Shown piece after piece: positions 57,781 to 64,000 of a DNA stretch of 64,000 nucleotides. The notes under the pieces were generated by a model that did not search any database, had not been told where the DNA came from, and saw nothing but the letters and a program-made list of their open reading frames with translations. Source of the DNA: Isoetes taiwanensis (Eukaryota; Streptophyta; Lycopodiopsida; Isoetales; Isoetaceae); assembly GCA_021234155.1 (NCBI GenBank), contig JAJEKV010000053.1, forward strand, positions 7,269,424 through 7,333,423, given 5' to 3'. The stretch's first letter is position 1. Every line of letters starts with the position of its first letter. Position numbers and translations under genes: made by a program.

Positions 57781-59030
57781 GCCTATCTATTATAGTCATT
57801 TATGATTGGACGCGCCTATGGTTTTGAAATATGAAATACAATTTCACCTAAAGTTTTGAGGGAATATCGAACCTCTATACGACTTTGCCTAAGATTTCAG
57901 AATATGAAATACGGGGGCTCGAACCTCTACCAAAATATAACTCAATATCCTAATAAAACTACTTTAACCAATATGCCCAGTGAGCTAATGTGATTATTTT
58001 TTATCTTGAATCTATGTTTTTTTTTATAACAACCCATTCAATTGTTTTAGGGATATATGGTCTATGGTCTATGGTTTAAGGGGGATTTTAATTTAAATGT
58101 GTTAAATGCAATGGTTTGCGTTAATAATGTTAATGGTATTTGTGTGTTGATTGTTATATTAAAAAAAATTTTGGGCCCTTCGGGCCCTAACAAAAGCAGA
58201 TAGATAAACTTTAAGGGCCTAAATCGTTAAACAACCTACTCGTATGAACAGCAGTTTAGTTTTACTAATGGCAACGAGATTTGCCATTACTTGGGGCTTG
58301 TGCTTTTAGTCCCAATTAAATAGAAGAGCCACTTGGAAATGAGAAGGCTTCCTATTCTGAAATGTAAATATGAAGCACAACAAAATTGAAACTAAGTATG
58401 TAACATATAACATATAATCAAATAATCATATAACATATGATCATGTTATTACCAAATAACATATAATCATGTTATTACCAAATGGTTTGACCGTGCAATT
58501 TACATTCTCAAATAAACGGGGAAGACATTATCACCCCGTAAACCCTTCTTGAGCCATAGTGTTATCTAAGTTGCAACAGGCAAAAATGAATCTTTTAAGC
58601 AAGGGCAAAATTATGCAATCCATTGTCTCTTATGCATCTCCAGATTCTCACAAGCACTTGATGCAGAATCATCGATTGTTTGCCAAGCTTCCCAAGGAAA
58701 ATATTTTGACACCGGCAAAAGCGATACACCAATACAAACCGCAAGAGAGGTACAACCAATCATCCAATGCAACTTGTTTTGCCTCAATCGTCGATATGTG
58801 TAACGAGAAATCTTTGCAAATGAGAAAGAGATCTATGTGAACAAGCGTAAAAGAATAGATCTTATAAAACCACCTCAATAAACATGACAATCTTCCGTGA
58901 TTATCTTAATCTGTTTCCAAACATACCATAAACAGTGTTTTAATGCAACTCTCAGGCATCACCCATCTCATTAATAACTTATTCAAATAATATACGAAAT
59001 TTATTGCAGATTGCCTTTCAGAAACTAAAT
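57781..59030. other. Intergenic, short tandem repeat and GC hairpin
   Basis: GGGCCCTTCGGGCCC at about 58173-58187 is a strong short hairpin. AACATATAATCATGTTATTACC-like units are repeated at 58400-58490. No gene recognised. Confidence 0.5.
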
Positions 59031-59036
59031 TACCAA

Positions 59037-59440
59037 TCAATAAAAACTTGCATAAAGGGTACAATCCTTACCAATAGCCTTGACAGCCCCCTTAGCTATA
59101 GAGCTTGCAACCAATCTTGATATAGCCAACCGTTCATTTATCTTAGATGACCAATCAACCTCATTACTCTGCTCTTCATTTATTGCTGTCTTCGGCTCCT
59201 TTAATCCTGAATCATGCATCGTAACTCCGTGTAAGGACAATCCAACTTTTGAAAGCCTTTGTGCAATGTCATGATGTTCTTTGTATCAAAGTTTCTAATG
59301 ATATACGCCTTCTTGCATTGTTCAATTTCCAATTCAAGTTGCGACAAACTTGTGCACTCATCATAAATCTTGAACCTCCCAGATCCTTCATCCGTTTGTG
59401 AGCCATCATCGGAACTTGCATAACCTTTTAACATGCAAAT
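59037..59440 (-). CDS. Unrecognised coding segment, possible host exon(s)
   Basis: The minus-strand reading gives MLKGYASSDDGSQTDEGSGR, then SLSQLELEIEQCKKAYIIRNF. In a neighbouring frame it continues as IAQRLSKVGLSLHGVTMHDSG and WSSKINERLAISRLVASSIAKG. The amphipathic, charged composition looks protein-coding, but a frame change or unseen intron lies near 59265. No family is recognised. It could be a decayed host gene. Confidence 0.35.
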
Positions 59441-60559
59441 AGATTTTTGAGAAATGAGGCAAGAACTAAAACAAGTAAAAAGGGTAAGGGCGTACTTGGA
59501 GCAGAGCTGTGGAGTAGAGGTAGGGCCTGGAGTCGGAGCTCTGGCTCCTTCGCAAGAAAAAAACAAGAACAAAAAAGCAAAAGCTGAACCTGCCAGAATG
59601 TGCCTGCCATAGAGAAATGTGAAGCTTGGAGCCGAGCTCTGCATCTTCGCCGGACTTTTTTCTGCTCCTCCTTCCCTAAAGCTGCCGTCAAGGATTTTGT
59701 GTAAAAATGGATCGCTAACTCCTTCTCGAACCACTATATTAGCACCTGAACTACATTATTTTGCTGGAGACTGGTCAGATGTGCATCTTGTGTTATCACA
59801 AGTAGGGCCTGACGAATGTGGGAAGATAGAAAATGAAAGCAGTGAGTTTAACTTTAGCTTTGCCGACAGAGATTCCTCTCGTCCATCCACTCCAACTACA
59901 CCACCTACAGATGTAGACAGTATGCATGACAGAAGCTCTGATGTCCCAAGCCATCGAAGAATTAGATCGAGGAAGAATTAGATACTGTTTACTCTTCATC
60001 TTCACTGCCCTGAAACCCTAAACCCATCAGAACCCTAAAGTCGAACCCTAAATTCATTACAACCCTAAAGTCGAACCCTAAAGTTGAACCATTGCAAAAC
60101 TATAGATAAAATGCCATTCAAATATGAGAATCCAGTGTGCACTCTAGATATACTGATTAGTATGCCTCGTGGAATACGCCCATGAAATCATATAAAAACC
60201 ATGCCAAAAAGCGTATAAAATCACAAAAAAAACCCCATGTTATAATGCTACATATTATTAAAACTTGCTTGAATGTGAATAACACCCTTGGGTATTCTCC
60301 CACGTTTACCTCCACATAGATTACTAATCTTTCTAATGAGTCTTGGCGTTGTTCCCATTTCCATGTATGAGAATAACAGTTATTATATGGGATTGGAAGT
60401 GATTTACAATTTCGCCAACTACACACTCTATTAAATATATTCCAAGACAACCATGTCAAGCACCCTCCACCTCTTAGCATTCCATTCATCTTCATTACAT
60501 TGCGCCTGCGAAATATAACCCTAGCCCCATATGTACATGACTAACTCTAATCCTACACA

Positions 60560-60600
60560 TCCATGACTAATGCTCGGCATCGCCGGGCACGCGTTTCTAG
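60560..60600 (+). mobile_element. Probable Helitron 3' terminus (hairpin + CTAG)
   Basis: GCTCGGCATCGCCGGGCACG forms a GC-rich near-hairpin and is followed by CGTTTCTAG and then T, the usual Helitron 3' end (hairpin, short spacer, CTRR, inserted before T). The 5' TC end is not certain; a candidate lies near 54060. No Rep/helicase gene is present, so any element would be non-autonomous. Confidence 0.45.
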
Positions 60601-62175
60601 TTATGGATTAAAACGGCATTAACATGTTATACTCCGGATGATAGATGTCTAGTTTATACATTTATCATCCACTCTCTTCTCACCGTTTAATCTATCCTCG
60701 AAATGACCAAGGTTAGCATGATAACTTTGTTCATATGCAACAAGATTAAAAGGAACAAAAGAACTTTTATTTGTTCCTTCAAATTGTCAATCTTACACTT
60801 ACATGTTGCTATTTCATCCACTTTATTTTCCAGCACACAAATAAATTCAATGCAAATACTTAGGTCATTTTCAAGCTCTAATCATACTTTACTGTGAGCA
60901 AAGATATTAGCCATTGGCCGAATGTATGGCAAGTATTTGAAAATGGAAAAATCTTGCATATCTCATGATGGTTAAGTTGCAATAAACACATATCAAAGTG
61001 TTCAAAGGCATTAGAATGAACGCTCAACTAGAAACAATATTATTTTGAGAAAATTATTGATATGCATACACACATCCACTATATTACAAGTATGAACATT
61101 GCATCTCAACTCTCACCCACATCAACATTTGACACCTGGGGATAACGCTGGGCATCGTCGGGTAACATTTCACACTTGCGGATAATGCTTGGCATTGCAC
61201 TACACTTTTACATCAATTATGATGTTAGCTGTAGAGAAGAATCAAAGATATCATGAAGCATCCACAAAAGAATCATGAAGATATCATTAACATATTAAAG
61301 CAAAACCCACCACTGCCTCTTTTCGATCAAACTTTACATCTCAAAGTTTGGCCAAGTTGTAGCAAAACAAGCAAAGGGGGAAGTTTTTCAATGTTTTGGA
61401 AGTAGTGCTTAAACTGTTAAAATTACTAAAGACAAAATAATCGGCACAGTTTCAAACACAGCCTTTTCAGACACAATTTAATTTTGGGTGCAATTCCTTT
61501 AAACACGATTTCAAAATTGGAAAGGACAAATTAAATAATTTGTTGATGAAGCTAAGTTTTGCTGAAAAGTTTCATTTTGCCGAGGCATGGAAGTTGAGTC
61601 TGTTATTATGGATTAAAATGGCATTAACATATTATACTCTGGATGATAGATATCCAGTATATACATTCATCATCCACTCTCTTTTTACCGTTTAATCTAC
61701 CCTTGAAATGACCAAGGTTAGCATGATAACTTTGTTCATACACAACAAGATTAAAAGGAACAAAGGAACTTTTATTTGTTCCCTCAAATTGTGAATCTTA
61801 CAATTACATGTTGCTATTTCATCCACTTTATTTTCTAGCACATAAATAAATCCAATGCAAATACTTAGACCATTTTCACGCTCGAATCATACTTTACTGT
61901 GAGCAAAAACATTAGCCATTGGACGAATGTATGATAAGTATTAAAATCCTGCATATCTCATGATGATGAAGTTGCAATAACACATATCAAAGTGTTCAAA
62001 GGCATTAGAATTAACGTTCAACTAGAATTAACTTACATATATACAAAATATGATTTTGAGAAAATTACTGATATGCATGCATACGTCCACTATATTACAA
62101 GTATGAACACTGCATTTCAACTTTCATCCACATCAACATTTGACACATGGGGATAATGCTAGGCATCGTCGGGTC
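60601..62175. repeat. Pair of ~0.56-kb direct repeats
   Basis: 60601-61163 and about 61602-62175 are the same sequence in the same orientation, roughly 90% alike by eye (TATGGATTAAAA(C/T)GGCATTAACAT ... CAACATTTGACAC). Each copy ends in a GGATAA(C/T)GCT(G/A)GGCATCGTCGGGT block related to the Helitron-end hairpin. About 440 bp of AT-rich sequence without a gene separates them. Confidence 0.8.
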
Positions 62176-62474
62176 ATGAGGCATCACGGAAAGTTCAAAT
62201 GTTGCTATTTGCAGTTCTCAGTTGCCTTATCACATGTGAGTAAACCTCCCAAGAACTTGGTGCAGACTGCCTTTGGATGGATGCAGAGTGGATTGTGTAG
62301 AATGGACATAGCTACAAATTTGGAGCAGGAAGGATATAGTGCTTGTGGGTAACCCAAGGTGCCATATTGGGCCTTCATAATAATTTGGAAGAATCAAAAG
62401 AAAAAGATATTAAGATTGAGGCAGTCTGCAGGCGTTATCAATTTCTTCCAAATTAAGCTGCAAAAACATACATG

Positions 62475-64000
62475 TTAGAATAGAATAGAATAGAATAGAA
62501 TAGAATAGAATATGATTTTATCGTCCACGGAGACCAACTGGCCTATGGGACCCAAGTACAAAGAGAGAGCAGTAGGCGTATTACTACCAGGATTAAAAAA
62601 CCCCCGCCCCGAAGGGTTTTCGGGGGAAAAACCTTAGTAGCAATAAGGATCTTCGACATACCGCATATACATAATCACAAGTACATATTGAGGTTAATGC
62701 CCGGACGGGGGGCATAATCGAAGTCCACAGATCCATTACCTCCCTGAGGTAATGATCCCAACAAGCCCTACAGAGGCCGTGCTCGGTAGCTCATGCAAGG
62801 CCCGATGGGGCACAACTAATCGAAAGCATACCGAGCCGGATATGCCGGTATGCACGGACAAAGCCCGAGGGCGTGACTTTCATCCTCAATGGCCTCGTTG
62901 ACAAAGATCGATGGACTCGTCCTCCACGCGGCTCGAATCCATCTCCCTGTGTCTCAACGCGGAGGTGGTGTGCACTGCGGTGAATGGAAGCAATCACCCG
63001 CTTTTCATGGGTAGATGGGTGCACGTGTAGTGGTGTGGGCCCCTCGTGAGCATGGGATTAACCTCATTGTCGATAATTTGCCACCTTGACATGTGATGGG
63101 CCTCTCAGATCCCAAAGCTTGGCCATGAAGCAAGCATCCAAGTATCGCTTCAAGGCAGCGTTCCTTCGGTGTATGCACGGTCCACATCCGTGTGCCCGCA
63201 CATTCCATAGCGAGAACCACCGGGCTTGCTTGTCTTTCCAAAGAAGCTTTGAGTCGCCAAGGGCCCATCGCCCACGCCAAAGCAAGGTTGGGCAGCCGGG
63301 CTTCATCCATAGCCACCACCCTCGGAAGTAAATAATGTGACGTTCCAAAGCGCAGCCCTCAGAATGGAAGGAAGCCTGTCTCCTGGAGCAAGATCTCGAT
63401 ATGGGACCGTGGATTTCACTCCCGGTGCCCGGGCCAAGAAGGCCTTCGTACACACTCTAGATCGTTCCAAGTGGTGAGGGATATCACCGCCCCCACACTT
63501 CGCCCCATAGAGGAGGACCGGTTCAACCAAGGCCCCTGAACAAGTGTGCTGGTGACCCCATGCATACTCACGCTTTGTGATTGTTGTTTTGCATTGCATC
63601 TGTGGCTTTCCAGCCTGCAAAGTGACCCGTAACGATGGATGCATCCGATGTCCGCGGTAGTAGAAAACTCAATGCCCAAATACTTATAAGATCGAGCCAC
63701 CTCCACTACCCCCGGGTAAGTGAATGAGGGAAGGCGTGGGTGCGGGATGATGGGACCAAAGAAGCACCTTTGTCTTGGCCAAGTTAACTCTCATGTCGAT
63801 TGAATTGGCGTAAAGTGTCCAAAGCATCCGTGGCGTTGCATGTCCTCCGGGGGTATATGCGAGCAAGTCAACATCATCGGATATATGAGTTGCGGATTCG
63901 TGGTGCATCAATGGAAGCCCCCCGTGCTCAGCCTAGCCATTCTTCTAGCTGGTCAATGTACAAGCCGAAGAGCCGCCGGGGATAGAGGGGCAGCCCCCGG
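62475..64000 (-). mobile_element. LINE 3' half ending in (TTCTA)n, continues beyond window
   Basis: Starting from the window edge on the minus strand: LFGLYIDQLEEW (RT motif B region), DDVDLLAYTPGGHATPRMLW (motif C), VNLAKTKVLLW, SYKYLGIEFS, PVLLYGAKCGG, LRGPSHVKV and RVIASIHRSAHHLRVET. The 3' UTR has the GGTTTTTCCCCCGAAAACCC hairpin-like motif and the CCCATAGGCCAGTTGG/TCCGTGGACGATAAAA blocks. It ends in TAGAA repeats (62475-62511). Several frames are used and one motif C residue pair reads DD after an altered first position, so it is inactive. Confidence 0.85.

Overview
This window looks like a piece of a large, repeat-rich land-plant nuclear genome. The signs are AT-rich DNA with long stretches between genes, spliced genes with GT-AG introns, and plant families: classical SDR reductases, a PHP-domain phosphatase, a pectin methylesterase, a PPR fragment and a calcium-dependent-kinase-like fragment. 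It also holds many kinds of transposable element. The mix (LINEs with microsatellite tails, a Penelope-like element, DUF7869-like transposase) would suit a fern, lycophyte or gymnosperm, but the species cannot be fixed from the sequence. Assignments were made by eye, without database searches.

Layout. 0-7.9 kb: an unusual divergent locus. A minus-strand multi-exon gene starts at 5815. It carries an RG-rich N-terminus, a ParB/sulfiredoxin-like IIDGRHSIEA motif and then segments resembling a beta-class amino-methyltransferase. A plus-strand spliced gene starts 414 bp away at 6229. About 17 full or half copies of a near-perfect GC-rich palindrome are scattered through the locus, and a MITE splits one exon without disturbing its frame. 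8-9.6 kb: low-complexity purine-rich sequence. 9.7-12.7 kb: a DDE-transposase-like gene (DUF7869 type) interrupted by a 239-bp MITE with a perfect 8-bp target duplication. 12.9-13.8 kb: Copia LTR and gag remnant. 15.3-16.05 kb: unrecognised coding fragments. 18.0-20.2 kb: decayed hAT-type transposon with a palindromic subterminal array. 20.2-27.8 kb: a three-ORF retroelement with a Penelope-like reverse transcriptase and 1.7-kb direct repeats, inserted into a second palindromic array.

28-33 kb is mostly non-coding, with a PPR fragment. 33.0-34.9 kb holds a decayed SDR copy and an intact single-exon SDR gene; a second intact SDR gene lies at 44.3-45.1 kb. 36.4-41.6 kb is a cluster of LINE fragments. 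45.6-47.6 kb is a five-exon PHP-domain gene that reads cleanly from ATG to stop. 47.7-49.0 kb holds two non-autonomous DNA transposons side by side. 49.3-50.1 kb is a poly(A)-tailed pectin methylesterase retrocopy. 52.4-52.7 kb is a kinase pseudogene. 54.2-55.1 kb is a LINE 3' end. 57.0 kb has a hairpin-bearing tandem repeat. 60.6 kb has a probable Helitron terminus next to a 0.56-kb direct repeat. 62.5-64 kb is the 3' half of a LINE that runs off the window.

The host genes most likely to work are the two SDR genes and the PHP gene, all on the minus strand. The most unusual items are the ParB/methyltransferase-like locus with its palindromes and the Penelope-like element. Both need database searches to judge novelty.
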